The notes beneath the pieces are model-generated. The model was given only the letters and a program-made list of their open reading frames with translations, had not been told where the DNA came from and did not search any database. A DNA stretch of 64,000 nucleotides from UBA4466 sp963925035 (GTDB lineage: Bacteria; Bacteroidota; Bacteroidia; Flavobacteriales_D; Crocinitomicaceae): positions 17,584-81,583 of the forward strand of contig CAWUSK010000004.1 of assembly GCA_963925035.1 (NCBI GenBank), read 5' to 3'. The translations under genes and the position numbers were made by a program. The first letter of the stretch is position 1, and each line of letters starts with the position of its first letter. Shown here piece by piece: positions 9,188 to 17,722 of the stretch.

Positions 9188-9904
9188 TTAGCGTTTAAAT
9201 TCTGAAAGTAAGATTCCTGTCGCAATTGAAACATTAAGAGATTCCGCGCCTCCAAAACGTGGAATATGAATCTTATGTTGAATGAGCGATTTCACTTCTT
9301 CCGAAATACCTGAGCCTTCATTTCCCATTACAATAATTGCATCCTCTGGAAGTTTCTCAGAATAAACGTTTTGACCTTCTAGTAACGCGCCAAATATTGG
9401 AAGTGTAGCGTTTGAAAGGTATGTAGTTAAATCATTGTAGATAATTGGTATTCGAAATAATGACCCCATGCTTGATTGAACAACTTTTGAATTATACATG
9501 TCAACTGTTCCTTTCGAACAAACAATCAAATCAACTCCAAACCAATCCGCTGTTCGAACGATTGTTCCAAAATTTCCGGGATCTTGAACTCCATCTAAAA
9601 CCAATACAAGTTGTGTTTTTATCGAGTTAACTATTGGTTTTTTCACAACAGCTAGAAATTTATTTGGAGTGGTTAAGCTGCCAATTTCCTTAATAGTTTT
9701 TTCGTCGATTAAATACGCATTTCCATTAAACTTAAACGTGGTATCAGAAGTACAGATGAATTCAATTTGATCTTGCCAAAATTGGATTAATTCGGAAACC
9801 ATTTTGTCTCCTTCAACAATAAAAACCCCTTCTGAATCTCTTTGTTTTTTGAGATGAAGTGATTTTATCCATTTAATCTTATTTTTAGAAAGGGTTTCGA
9901 CCAA
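9188..9904 (-). CDS. TrmH/SpoU-family RNA 2'-O-methyltransferase
   Basis: A 238-residue SPOUT methyltransferase. An N-terminal SpoU substrate-binding domain (FIVEGDKMVSEL near 27-38) is followed by the knotted domain with its three SAM motifs: DPGNFGTIVRTADWFG, MGNEGSGIS, and LNVSIATGILLSEFKR at the very C-terminus. The target (rRNA or tRNA) cannot be read. The start is TTG at 9902-9904: an in-frame stop lies upstream and the first ATG would remove the start of the substrate-binding domain. It diverges from tamL across 36 bp. Confidence 0.88.
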   Translation of the reverse strand: MVETLSKNKIKWIKSLHLKKQRDSEGVFIVEGDKMVSELIQFWQDQIEFICTSDTTFKFNGNAYLIDEKTIKEIGSLTTPNKFLAVVKKPIVNSIKTQLVLVLDGVQDPGNFGTIVRTADWFGVDLIVCSKGTVDMYNSKVVQSSMGSLFRIPIIYNDLTTYLSNATLPIFGALLEGQNVYSEKLPEDAIIVMGNEGSGISEEVKSLIQHKIHIPRFGGAESLNVSIATGILLSEFKR

Positions 9905-9913
9905 TGCTTTTAT

Positions 9914-9921
9914 TATTTTTG
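9914..9921 (+). promoter_or_regulatory. Promoter -7 element for tamL
   Basis: TATTTTTG matches TAnnTTTG and sits 19 bp before the GTG start of tamL, inside the 36 bp gap between two divergent genes. The -33 region would have to lie within the first codons of the RNA methyltransferase gene, where only TTTC is seen. Confidence 0.4.
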
Positions 9922-9940
9922 TTTCAAATTAACGTATTTC

Positions 9941-12598
9941 GTGCTGAAGTTCAAACATACATATATTCTTTTAATTCTCGCTACGTTCATTATGGCGTGT
10001 AAGCAAACGAAGTACGTGCCAGAAGCTAGGTATTTATTGAAAAAGAATAAAATTGAGCAGTCTGGAAAGAAAATTCCAAAAGATGATTTAGCTGAAATAG
10101 TTAGGCAGCAACCAAATTACAAACGTTTTGGAGTGAAATGGAAGTTAATTGCTTTCAATTTGGTCGACTCAACAAAAGTGGCGAATAAACGTGTTAGAAA
10201 GAATGAGAAGATTTTTCACAAGAACAGGGAGAAATTAAAAAAACAAGATAGAATTAATAGCGCACGAGTTGATAAAGCAGTAAAAAAGGGAAAATCGCAC
10301 TATACAGAAAAGTTAATACCACTAAAAGACACGCTCAATCCACGGAAGTTTTTTAGAGAATGGTATAAGTATAAAATAGGAAGTGCTCCGGTTGTTTTCG
10401 ATAGTATACTTTTCAATAAATCCATCGAGCAATTAAATTCGTTTCTAAAAAAGAAGGGATTTTATTATGGAAATGTTTCGGGATCTTTGGAATACAAGGA
10501 CAATAAAAAATGCATTCCTACCTATGTAATAGAAACTGGACCTCAATATGAAATAGACAGCGTATATGTGATTGAGGACAATGATTTGGTTAGAAAAAAT
10601 TACGAAAGTTATTTAGAAGACAATGAAAGTAACTCGATAAACAATCAACCTTTTGATAGTGATGTTTTGGATAATCACAGATATCGAGTGGCAAAATACA
10701 TGCGAAACCAAGGCTTGTATGGTTTTAGTACGAGCAATATTACTTTCATTGCTGACACGAACCAAACAACAATGAAAGCGATCATTGGTGTAAGCTTTGG
10801 TGACCGTTTACTTATTTCAAAAGTAAAAAAGGATTCAGTTTTAAATATTAAGCATGAAGAAGCTTTTATGCATAATGTCTACTTTCATTTGGCGGATACC
10901 TTGAGCGAGGCACATACCTTCTCCAAGCGAATTAACAACTTCGGTTTACAGGCATTTGAAGGGCAGTTTTTAAGAACGTTAGACACTATTTATTTCACAA
11001 GGTTTAGAGATAAAAATACTGGAGAAATTGATGTTTCAAGGATGGCTATTTTTACTTACAACGGAAGATTGGCTATTAAACCAAGAGTTCTGGAAATGCA
11101 AAACTATTTGGAAATCGACAGTAGGTTTTCTGAGAAAAATCTTGAAAAAACCTACTTGAGTCTGCTGCAATTGAACCTTTTTGAGGTTGTTAAAACGGAC
11201 ATCAAAGAAACGGAAACAGCATGTTTAGATGCCCATTATTATTTAATACCGAGTAAAAAACAAAGTTTCAGTTTTGAACCGAAAGCGACGAATTCCAATG
11301 GTTTTCTGGGGGTTGCAGCAACAATTAATTATACGAACAAAAACTTATTTAGAGGAGCTGAAAAATTAACACTTTCTTTTTCCGGTGGATTTGAGTCGCA
11401 ACCAGCCATTTTTGATGAAACAATCGACGGTGATAAAATTCAAACGGCTGGACGAAGCTTTAATACCTTTGAAATTGGCCCAAGTGCTTCATTAGAAATT
11501 CCCGGTATTTTTCCTTTGAGAATGTCAAATTTCTCAAAGAAACTACGTCCGAAAACAGTAATCTCTTCGAATTATAACTTTCAACGACGTGACGACTTTA
11601 CACGCGGAACATTGCAGCTGAGTTACATCTGGAAGTTTTTCGCAAGTAAAACAATGATTTTTCAAAGTGGTATACCTGGGGCTTCTGTAATTAAATATGT
11701 GAACATTTCTAAGAGCCCAGAATTTGAATCGAAGCTAGTCAGCCTGAACGATTTATTTTTATTGAACTCCTACAGCAATCAGTTTATTTGGCAGGACTGG
11801 AAGTTTACATTTGAGTACAATATTCGTGAAAAGGAAAATCGAAAAGGGAATGCGCAGGTCTATTTCAAGTCTTCTTTCGATCCTGCAGGGAACATTTTTG
11901 CATTGTTTAAAAAATACCAAGACACATTAGATAATGGACAAAAAGCAATTTTTGGAATTGGTTATTCTCAATTCGCTAGAATTGACAATGAGTTAATTTT
12001 AGCGAAACCATTGCGCAAGGAAAAAAGCCTCAACTTTAAAGTCGATATAGGAGGAGGTTTACCTTATGGTAATACTGCAACTTCACTCCCATACGATTAT
12101 AGTTTCTTTGGTGGAGGAGCCAATGACATTAGAGGTTGGAGAGCGCGAGCGTTAGGGCCAGGTTCGTATAAATATTATTTGGACTTAAATAGAACTGCAA
12201 CTCAAATTGGAGATATAGGACTTAGTGCTTCGGCTGAATTTCGATTTCCAATAAGTTCATTGGTGAAAAGTGCCATTTTCGTGGATGCGGGGAATATCTG
12301 GACCATTTTTGAAGACGTAAACCGTCCTGGAGGGCAGATATCAACGAATTGGTTCAAAGAAATCGCTGTGGCAGCTGGTGTTGGTTTGCGTTTAGATTTG
12401 GATTTTTTCATTGTCCGAGTTGATTTAGGAATTCCGATTATGAATCCTGCTTTGCCAAAAGGAGCGCAGTGGATCTGGCAATCTCGACAACCTTATTACG
12501 ATGAAGGAATAGCCGTTTTTGGAGATCCGTATTACAAAGAAGTAATGCCTTTGCCTTTTATCCCTCAGTTACACTTTGGTATTGGGTATCCGTTCTAA
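9941..12598 (+). CDS. tamL: TamL, lipoprotein member of the BamA/TamA outer-membrane family
   Basis: An 885-residue outer-membrane assembly factor. A lipoprotein signal ends in FIMAC with the lipidated Cys at 20, then come POTRA-like repeats (about 150-420) and a C-terminal 16-strand barrel with the FGGGANDIRGWRARALGPG loop and the final strand LHFGIGYPF. In Bacteroidota the TamA counterpart is a lipoprotein, TamL, which works with TamB in outer-membrane biogenesis; no tamB is in the window. The start is GTG at 9941 because no in-frame ATG precedes the lipobox. The adjacency to a divergent TrmH-family gene is frequently seen in flavobacteria. Confidence 0.86.
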   Translation: MLKFKHTYILLILATFIMACKQTKYVPEARYLLKKNKIEQSGKKIPKDDLAEIVRQQPNYKRFGVKWKLIAFNLVDSTKVANKRVRKNEKIFHKNREKLKKQDRINSARVDKAVKKGKSHYTEKLIPLKDTLNPRKFFREWYKYKIGSAPVVFDSILFNKSIEQLNSFLKKKGFYYGNVSGSLEYKDNKKCIPTYVIETGPQYEIDSVYVIEDNDLVRKNYESYLEDNESNSINNQPFDSDVLDNHRYRVAKYMRNQGLYGFSTSNITFIADTNQTTMKAIIGVSFGDRLLISKVKKDSVLNIKHEEAFMHNVYFHLADTLSEAHTFSKRINNFGLQAFEGQFLRTLDTIYFTRFRDKNTGEIDVSRMAIFTYNGRLAIKPRVLEMQNYLEIDSRFSEKNLEKTYLSLLQLNLFEVVKTDIKETETACLDAHYYLIPSKKQSFSFEPKATNSNGFLGVAATINYTNKNLFRGAEKLTLSFSGGFESQPAIFDETIDGDKIQTAGRSFNTFEIGPSASLEIPGIFPLRMSNFSKKLRPKTVISSNYNFQRRDDFTRGTLQLSYIWKFFASKTMIFQSGIPGASVIKYVNISKSPEFESKLVSLNDLFLLNSYSNQFIWQDWKFTFEYNIREKENRKGNAQVYFKSSFDPAGNIFALFKKYQDTLDNGQKAIFGIGYSQFARIDNELILAKPLRKEKSLNFKVDIGGGLPYGNTATSLPYDYSFFGGGANDIRGWRARALGPGSYKYYLDLNRTATQIGDIGLSASAEFRFPISSLVKSAIFVDAGNIWTIFEDVNRPGGQISTNWFKEIAVAAGVGLRLDLDFFIVRVDLGIPIMNPALPKGAQWIWQSRQPYYDEGIAVFGDPYYKEVMPLPFIPQLHFGIGYPF

Positions 12599-12683
12599 AG
12601 TACGGAGCCAGCACTGCTAGATTCAAGAAATTCCTAACCGAATAAAGACTTGGATTCCATCAATAAAACAAGTCTGGACTATT

Positions 12684-12701
12684 GACTTCTGAAGTCTTTT
12701 T
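12684..12701 (+). terminator. Intrinsic terminator after tamL
   Basis: Five-base stem GACTT/AAGTC (12684-12688 / 12692-12696) with a three-base loop, followed by five U. It lies 85 bp past the tamL stop and ends just before the convergent helicase gene. Confidence 0.6.
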
Positions 12702-12703
12702 GT

Positions 12704-14992
12704 CTATTCTGAGTCAACAACTTTTAAATTTGCAAAGCGCAAAAGAACTGTTTTTGAACCATGGCGCGGGAAGAATATCGTTGCCTTTTTATCTGCGCCG
12801 AAGCCAACTAAATGTGTAATTTTACCTTTTCCAAAACGATCATGCTCCACATTATATCCAACTTTTAACGCAACTTCTGAGGAACCTTTATTGCTTGAAG
12901 ACCCAGAACCAACAGTGCTAATTGGCTTCAAAGAACTTGAAGTAAATGATCTATTTAATCCACCAGAAATTGGTCTCTCAAATTGAGCTGCACCTCTTCC
13001 CGAGAGAGATCTTCCTTGTCCACGTGCTGGACTTTCATGATTCAAGAATTTTTCGTCAATTTCAGAAATAAAACGACTCGCTTCAGAAGAAATCAGATTT
13101 CCCCATTGGAAACGGGAAGTCGCGTAAGAAAGTGTGCATGTTGTTTTAGCACGAGTTATTGCAACATAGAATAAACGTCGTTCTTCTTCTAATTCAGAGC
13201 GAGTATTCAGCGCCATTTGGGATGGAAATAAATTCTCTTCTAATCCAACCAAATAAACATGTGGAAACTCTAATCCTTTACTCGAATGAATTGTCATTAA
13301 AGTAACATGATTTTTATCTGCTCCCTTATCTTCGTCTGCATCGGTTAATAAAGCAACGTCCAACATAAATTCAGAAAGCGATTTTGATTCATTCTCACTT
13401 TGGTTTTCAACAAAGGATTTAATCCCTGAAAGTAGTTCTTCAATATTTTGATAACGCTCCACTTCTTCCGGACCTTTGTCTTTGTCCGTGTGCAGTTCTT
13501 TTAATATACCGGATGATTTCGATATTTCTTGCGCCAATGTATATGCATCCATCGTTTCCAATTGAGCTGTAAAACTCTTAATCATCGTTACGAATTCAGA
13601 AATTTTATTTCTAGCTCCGCTGTTTATTGCAACTGGAAATCGATTGAAATCTGCAACAATATCCCAAGGACTAACATTGTATTTATTTGCCGCGATGATT
13701 ACGTTTTCAATTGTTGTTTTCCCGATTCCTCGTTTCGGATAATTAATAACACGTTTTAAAGCTTCTTCATCGTTGTGATTTGCCGCCAATCGAAAGTAGG
13801 CCAAAAGATCTTTGATTTCTTTTCGTTGGTAAAATGAAAGTCCACCGTATATTTTATAAGGAACATTTAGTTTTCGTAAGGATTCCTCAAATGAACGTGA
13901 TTGGCGGTTTGTACGATACAGAATAGCGAAATCACTATACTGAAGTCCTTCACCACGACTTTTATCAAAAATTTTATTGATAATAGTTTTACCTTCTTCG
14001 TTATCGGTTAATGTACGAATGACGTTTATTTTTTCACCTTCAATATTGTCAGTCCAAACCGTTTTTTTGATTTGATCCTTGTTCATTGCGATTACACCAT
14101 TTGCGGCTTCAACAATATTTTTAGTGCTTCTATAATTTTGTTCAAGTTTGAAAAGCTTGAAGTCAGGATAATCCTTTTTAAAGTTTAATATGTTTTGAAT
14201 GTTCGCTCCACGGAACGAGTAAATACTTTGAGCATCGTCTCCAACAACACAAATGTTTTCATAAACCGCTGCAATTTTCTTTACAATCAAGTATTGCGCA
14301 TAGTTGGTATCTTGGTACTCATCCACCAGAACATACTTAAACTTTTGCTGGTAGTAACTCAATACTTCAGGAAAATCTCGAAGTAGGATATTTGTTTGAT
14401 ACAATAAATCATCAAAATCCATCGCTCCAGCGTTAAAACAACGTGTCGCATATGATTTATAAATACGCGCTATTTCAGGGCGCTTAGACATCTTGTCTTC
14501 TTGCTGAATTTCAGGGTTTGATGCATAGGAGTCGGGAGATATTAGGTTGTTCTTTGCAGATGAAATTCTACCAAAAATGTTACTTACTTTATATGCCTTG
14601 TCATCTAGACTGAATCCTTTAATGATGTCTTTTAACAGACTTTTCGAATCTTGAGTGTCGTAAATTGTAAAGTTGGTTGGATAGCCAAGACGATCTGCAT
14701 TCATGCGTAAAATGCGCGAGAATACAGAGTGAAACGTTCCCATTGTCACATTCTTAGCTTCACCGCCTCCGATAATTTCTGAAATACGCTCCGTCATTTC
14801 TTTTGCCGCCTTATTGGTGAAAGTCAATGCCATAATGTTGAATGGATCAATTCCTTGGTCAATCATATACGCAATACGAAAGGTCAGTACACGCGTTTTC
14901 CCTGATCCTGCTCCCGCAATAACCATTGTTGCTCCGTGGATATTCTCTACAGCAACACGTTGACTCTCATTTAACTCTTGGAGGTAGCTCAT
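12704..14992 (-). CDS. UvrD/PcrA-type ATP-dependent DNA helicase
   Basis: A 762-residue superfamily 1A 3'-5' helicase used in nucleotide excision and replication-linked repair. Visible motifs: Q motif at the N-terminus, Walker A GAGSGKT (27-33), motif Ia LTFTNKAAKEM, motif II VDEYQDTNYAQY (about 225), motif III GDDAQSIYSFRGA, motif IV LEQNYRST, motif V TIHSSKGLEF and motif VI VAITRAKTT. The C-terminal 60 residues form a Gly/Ser linker and then a Tudor-like tail (VEHDRFGKGKITHLVG) as in PcrA. UvrD and PcrA are not separable by sequence alone. It is transcribed alone, from a good promoter at 15063-15091. Confidence 0.9.
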   Translation of the reverse strand: MSYLQELNESQRVAVENIHGATMVIAGAGSGKTRVLTFRIAYMIDQGIDPFNIMALTFTNKAAKEMTERISEIIGGGEAKNVTMGTFHSVFSRILRMNADRLGYPTNFTIYDTQDSKSLLKDIIKGFSLDDKAYKVSNIFGRISSAKNNLISPDSYASNPEIQQEDKMSKRPEIARIYKSYATRCFNAGAMDFDDLLYQTNILLRDFPEVLSYYQQKFKYVLVDEYQDTNYAQYLIVKKIAAVYENICVVGDDAQSIYSFRGANIQNILNFKKDYPDFKLFKLEQNYRSTKNIVEAANGVIAMNKDQIKKTVWTDNIEGEKINVIRTLTDNEEGKTIINKIFDKSRGEGLQYSDFAILYRTNRQSRSFEESLRKLNVPYKIYGGLSFYQRKEIKDLLAYFRLAANHNDEEALKRVINYPKRGIGKTTIENVIIAANKYNVSPWDIVADFNRFPVAINSGARNKISEFVTMIKSFTAQLETMDAYTLAQEISKSSGILKELHTDKDKGPEEVERYQNIEELLSGIKSFVENQSENESKSLSEFMLDVALLTDADEDKGADKNHVTLMTIHSSKGLEFPHVYLVGLEENLFPSQMALNTRSELEEERRLFYVAITRAKTTCTLSYATSRFQWGNLISSEASRFISEIDEKFLNHESPARGQGRSLSGRGAAQFERPISGGLNRSFTSSSLKPISTVGSGSSSNKGSSEVALKVGYNVEHDRFGKGKITHLVGFGADKKATIFFPRHGSKTVLLRFANLKVVDSE

Positions 14993-15062
14993 TTTTAATG
15001 TGTTAATAGGTTGTTCAGTAGGACTTAGGGAGGTTGGTTAATTCATTGATTCAATCACTTTA

Positions 15063-15095
15063 CAAAGTTAGAAAAATCAATGAAAAAAATCCAAT
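15063..15095 (-). promoter_or_regulatory. Promoter of the helicase gene
   Basis: On the minus strand TAACTTTG (15063-15070) is a perfect -7 box, with a TTG about 21 bp upstream near 15092-15094. The start codon lies about 70 bp downstream. Confidence 0.6.
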
Positions 15096-15159
15096 GGATG
15101 AACTGAAAAGAATTCTAAAAAAGGAAGAAATATATTCGGTAGACGAATTTTAAAATTAT

Positions 15160-15167
15160 TACCTTTG
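15160..15167 (+). promoter_or_regulatory. Promoter -7 element for fba-accD
   Basis: TACCTTTG fits TAnnTTTG exactly and would give a leader of about 19 nt before the ATG at 15193. The -33 region is weak. Confidence 0.5.
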
Positions 15168-15192
15168 TGAGCTTTAATTAAAAAAACAAATC

Positions 15193-16260
15193 ATGAGTCA
15201 CGGAATTAGACCTGGTGTTGCAACGGGAGATGAAGTTCAAAAGATTTTCGCTTATGCGAAAGAAAAAGGCTTTGCCCTTCCTGCAGTTAACGTAACAAGC
15301 ACAAGTACTGTTAATGCCGTAATGGAAACAGCTTCCATGATGAATTCGCCTGTTATCATTCAGTTTTCGAATGGTGGAGCTCAGTTTTACGCTGGTAAAG
15401 GATTGATTGATGATGATTTTAAAGCAAGTATTGCTGGAGCAGTTTCTGGAGCTAGACACATTCACGCCTTGGCAGAAATGTATGGTGCAGTAGTAATTTT
15501 ACACACGGATCACGCGGCAATGAATTTGTTGCCATGGATTGATGGTTTATTAGATGCAAGTGAAAAATTCTTCGCAGAAACAGGTAAGCCGTTGTACAGT
15601 TCGCACATGATTGATTTGTCTGAGGAGCCAATTGAAGAAAATATTGCAATTTGTAAAAAATACCTTGAGCGCATGAGCAAAATGGGTATGACATTAGAAA
15701 TTGAGCTAGGAATAACAGGAGGAGAAGAAGACGGTGTAGATAATTCTGACGTTGATTCTTCTAAATTATACACACAACCGGAAGAAGTAGCTTATGCTTA
15801 TGAAGAGTTGAGTGAAATCAGCCCTCGATTTACTGTTGCAGCTGCATTTGGAAATGTTCACGGTGTATACAAGCCTGGAAATGTACAATTGACACCAACC
15901 ATTTTATTGAATTCTCAAAACTATATTCAAGAGAAATTTAAAACAGGAACTAATCCAGTTGATTTTGTTTTTCATGGTGGGTCTGGTTCTACAGTCGAAG
16001 AGATTCGCGAGGCAATTGGTTACGGAGTTATTAAAATGAACCTTGATACGGATTTACAATTCGCTTTTACAGAAGGAGCAAGGAACTATATCGGTTCGAA
16101 AATGGAATACCTAAAAACACAAATCGGAAATCCTGAAGGAGCCGATATTCCGAATAAAAAATATTACGACCCTCGTAAATGGTTACGTGAAGGTGAATTG
16201 ACTTTCATCAAACGTTTAGAGCGTTCATTTTCAGACTTGAATAACGTAAACACTTTATAG
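15193..16260 (+). CDS. fbaA: Class II fructose-bisphosphate aldolase
   Basis: A 355-residue zinc-dependent aldolase that cleaves fructose 1,6-bisphosphate in glycolysis and runs backwards in gluconeogenesis. The metal and catalytic residues are visible: H104-T-D106-H107, the second ligand in GNVHGVYKPG (about 222-231), HGGSGS (about 262-267) and the NLDTDLQFAFTEG block. The length and the long form match the type A (E. coli-like) subclass. accD follows 40 bp downstream and is probably co-transcribed, linking glycolysis with fatty-acid synthesis only by position. Confidence 0.95.
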   Translation: MSHGIRPGVATGDEVQKIFAYAKEKGFALPAVNVTSTSTVNAVMETASMMNSPVIIQFSNGGAQFYAGKGLIDDDFKASIAGAVSGARHIHALAEMYGAVVILHTDHAAMNLLPWIDGLLDASEKFFAETGKPLYSSHMIDLSEEPIEENIAICKKYLERMSKMGMTLEIELGITGGEEDGVDNSDVDSSKLYTQPEEVAYAYEELSEISPRFTVAAAFGNVHGVYKPGNVQLTPTILLNSQNYIQEKFKTGTNPVDFVFHGGSGSTVEEIREAIGYGVIKMNLDTDLQFAFTEGARNYIGSKMEYLKTQIGNPEGADIPNKKYYDPRKWLREGELTFIKRLERSFSDLNNVNTL

Positions 16261-16300
16261 AAATTAATACGTGGATTTTATCTCGTAAAAAGAAAGAACA

Positions 16301-17146
16301 ATGAGTTGGTTTAAAAGAAGTAAAGAAGGAATTACAACTTCGACGAAAGAGAAGAAAGAGACTCCAGAAGGATTGTGGCAGAAATGCTCGAACTGTAAGA
16401 CGATATTTTCAGCAGACGATTTAAGTAAAAATGCCTATGTGTGTGACCGTTGTAATCACCACGAAAAAATTGGTTCAGAAGAGTATTTTGAAATCCTTTT
16501 TGACGGTGGTGAATACAAAGAATTGGATACGAAATTGACTTCAGGAGATCCATTAAAATTTGAGGATACTAAAAAATACGTTGATCGTGTTAAAGCAACT
16601 CAGAAGAAAACTGGTCTTTACGATGCAATTAGAACTGCTAAAGGTAAGTTAGACGGTAATGATTTTATCGTTGCCGCAATGGACTTTGCATTTATTGGAG
16701 GTTCAATGGGATCTGTAATGGGTGAGAAAATTTCTCGTGCAATTGACGAGGCTATTAAGTCGAAATGCCCGTTTATGATTATTTCAAAATCAGGTGGAGC
16801 ACGTATGATGGAAGCAGGATTCTCATTGATGCAAATGGCGAAAGTTTCAGGGAAATTGGGACAATTGTCAGAAGCAGGACAACCGTATATTTCTTTCTTA
16901 ACAGATCCAACAACGGGCGGTGTAACAGCTTCTTTTGCAATGCTAGGGGATATCAATATCGCTGAGCCTGATGCCTTAATTGCATTTGCTGGACCTCGTG
17001 TTGTAAAAGAAACAATCGGACGTGATTTGCCTGACGGTTTTCAAACTTCAGAATTTGTTTTAGAACACGGATTCTTGGATTATATCGTTGAGCGACCACA
17101 TTTGAAAGAAACGTTGGCGTTATCGCTGAAATTGTTTAGGTCTTAA
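16301..17146 (+). CDS. accD: Acetyl-CoA carboxylase carboxyltransferase subunit beta
   Basis: A 281-residue subunit that, with AccA, transfers CO2 from carboxybiotin to acetyl-CoA to make malonyl-CoA. The N-terminal zinc ribbon is intact (C29, C32, C48, C51). The crotonase-fold core shows MDFAFIGGSMGSVMGEK, SKSGGARMMEAGFSLMQM and TDPTTGGVTASFA. It is preceded by fbaA at 40 bp. accA, accB and accC are not in the window. Confidence 0.95.
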   Translation: MSWFKRSKEGITTSTKEKKETPEGLWQKCSNCKTIFSADDLSKNAYVCDRCNHHEKIGSEEYFEILFDGGEYKELDTKLTSGDPLKFEDTKKYVDRVKATQKKTGLYDAIRTAKGKLDGNDFIVAAMDFAFIGGSMGSVMGEKISRAIDEAIKSKCPFMIISKSGGARMMEAGFSLMQMAKVSGKLGQLSEAGQPYISFLTDPTTGGVTASFAMLGDINIAEPDALIAFAGPRVVKETIGRDLPDGFQTSEFVLEHGFLDYIVERPHLKETLALSLKLFRS

Positions 17147-17199
17147 TTTACCTTATTTAGTTTTTATAGCTTGATAAGCTGTATTAAAGAAAAAAATAG

Positions 17200-17207
17200 T
17201 ATATTTG
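17200..17207 (+). promoter_or_regulatory. Promoter -7 element for rpsO
   Basis: TATATTTG is a perfect TAnnTTTG box and would give a leader of about 53 nt before rpsO. A TTG at 17171-17173 is about 26 bp upstream, longer than the usual 19-21 bp spacing. Confidence 0.6.
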
Positions 17208-17266
17208 CACCGTCTTAAGCCAAAAGTTGGTAGCGACTACATAATAATTATTTAAATAATATTGGA

Positions 17267-17536
17267 ATGTATATCAATTCAGAAATTAAAAAGGATATCT
17301 TCAAAAAACACGGTGGCAACGAAGCAAACACTGGTTCAGCTGAAGGTCAAGTAGCATTGTTCACATTTAGAATTACTAATCTTACAGAACACTTGAAAAA
17401 GAATCGTAAAGATTATGGAACTCAAAGATCGTTACAATTGTTAGTTGGTAAGCGTAGAAGCTTATTAGATTATTTGAAATCAAAAGATATCGAAAGATAT
17501 AGAGCAATCGTTAAAGAACTTGGATTACGTCGTTAA
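17267..17536 (+). CDS. rpsO: Small ribosomal subunit protein uS15
   Basis: An 89-residue S15 that binds 16S rRNA at the platform. The family signature TGSAEGQVALFTFRITNLTEHL and the RRSLLDYLKSKD block near residues 65-76 are complete, and the length is standard. Its placement before pnp is the conserved bacterial order. A terminator stands between the two, so part of the transcripts should stop after rpsO. Confidence 0.97.
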   Translation: MYINSEIKKDIFKKHGGNEANTGSAEGQVALFTFRITNLTEHLKKNRKDYGTQRSLQLLVGKRRSLLDYLKSKDIERYRAIVKELGLRR

Positions 17537-17562
17537 GATCTTACGAAAATAAGTATTGAAAA

Positions 17563-17599
17563 GAGGGGGCATTCGACATTAGTCGGCTGTCCTTTTTTT
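17563..17599 (+). terminator. Intrinsic terminator after rpsO
   Basis: A long imperfect hairpin from 17566 to 17592 with an inner CGAC/GTCG stem around an ATTA loop and an outer G-rich/C-rich stem, followed by seven U at 17593-17599. Confidence 0.8.
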
Positions 17600-17621
17600 G
17601 TAATAAGAGCTAAGACTAAAA

Positions 17622-17698
17622 GAGTCAAGAGCCAAGACTTGAAATGAAACTAAGTCTTAATCCCGTTAGGGATTTCTGGACTCTTTCTATCTTGACTC
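17622..17698 (+). promoter_or_regulatory. Predicted three-way-junction RNA leader before pnp
   Basis: GAGTCAAGA (17622-17630) pairs with TCTTGACTC (17690-17698). Inside lie two further hairpins: AAGACTT/AAGTCTT (17634-17640 / 17652-17658) and AATCCC/GGGATT (17659-17664 / 17669-17674). The element ends 24 bp before the pnp start codon. In E. coli the rpsO-pnp spacer folds into an RNase III site used for PNPase autoregulation; a similar role here is inference from position and pairing only. Confidence 0.45.
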
Positions 17699-17722
17699 CA
17701 TTAAAAATGTAAATAAATAAAT

